64,000 nt of DNA. Origin: Sapria himalayana. Lineage: Eukaryota; Streptophyta; Magnoliopsida; Malpighiales; Rafflesiaceae. The DNA lies in contig JAREIK010005432.1 in assembly GCA_029783825.1 (NCBI GenBank), positions 1 to 64,000 of the forward strand, given 5' to 3'. Below the pieces are notes generated by a model. That model was given only the letters and a program-made list of their open reading frames with translations. It was not told where the DNA came from and ran no database searches. Below are positions 63,963-64,000 of the stretch, piece after piece. Numbering within the stretch: the stretch's first letter is position 1; each line of letters opens with the position of its first letter. The translations under genes were made by a program, and so were the position numbers.

Positions 63963-64000
63963 TGTGTCTAACTATTTGTCTATGTATTTGTATATCTATA
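63963..64000 (-). repeat. Start of a TCTA-polarity array, cut by the window end
   Basis: TGTCTAACTATTTGTCTATG-like text is the reverse-strand version of the GATA array. It continues to the end of the window. Confidence 0.7.

Noticed and set aside
1..64000. tRNA, rRNA, snRNA genes, telomeric repeats or organelle DNA
   Set aside because: I saw no cloverleaf with conserved A and B boxes, no rRNA core sequence, no TTTAGGG arrays and no plastid or mitochondrial genes. A formal scan was not possible.

Overview
This is a very AT-rich window with no intact host gene. It reads as nuclear, repeat-dominated DNA of a flowering plant. The evidence is a Ty1/copia remnant, two rearranged En/Spm (CACTA) transposons carrying plant-type TNP2 and coiled-coil genes, a RICESLEEPER/DAYSLEEPER-like hAT element, and broken copies of two plant host genes: an ADP-ribosylation factor (ARF) and an LRR receptor-like kinase. 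The species cannot be determined from what is here. All element names (E1, EA, EB, EC) are mine.

Layout. 1-2232 is the 3' part of a decayed copia element with a probable 3' LTR. 2233-6560 is AT-rich with no recognisable gene. 6560-7796 is the 5' terminal region of a CACTA element (E1) on the minus strand. 7797-12158 is a degenerate GATA/GACA tetranucleotide array. EA begins with a CACTA 5' end at 12159 and carries plus-strand pseudogenes for TNP2 (16906-20515) and a coiled-coil DNA-binding protein (about 20638-22500). It runs into an opposite-strand TCTA array (23297-24178). EC (24179-33191) is a CACTA derivative whose two ends are inverted copies, about 0.6 kb each, of the same 3' terminus. 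It contains receptor-kinase exons. A second GATA array (33192-42515) is split by a complete but dead 4.19-kb hAT element (34145-38338) with an 8-bp target duplication. EB (42516-59153, minus strand) is a second CACTA copy with the same two pseudogenes, a captured ARF pseudogene, kilobases of TATA-rich repeats and a tandem subterminal repeat of about 50 bp. 59154-61160 holds a possible LTR/primer-binding-site remnant and a 23-bp minisatellite. 61161-63704 is a third GATA array. It is followed by a short CACTA 3'-end fragment (63705-63962), where the array polarity flips again.

How the parts relate. The tetranucleotide arrays total about 13 kb, a fifth of the window. Almost every array border coincides with a CACTA terminus (GTAGTG next to array, or array next to CACTAC). 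The simplest reading is one ancestral GATA array of at least 9.4 kb, opened by a roughly 21-kb composite CACTA block (12159-33191, flanked by ATA on both sides) and later by the hAT element. Array strand flips and duplicated 3' ends show that inverted duplication also occurred. All open frames encoding long Ser-Ile-Tyr-Leu runs are by-products of the TATC repeat and are not genes. The most unusual content is the CACTA/GATA association, the fold-back CACTA with two 3' ends, and the two captured host-gene fragments.
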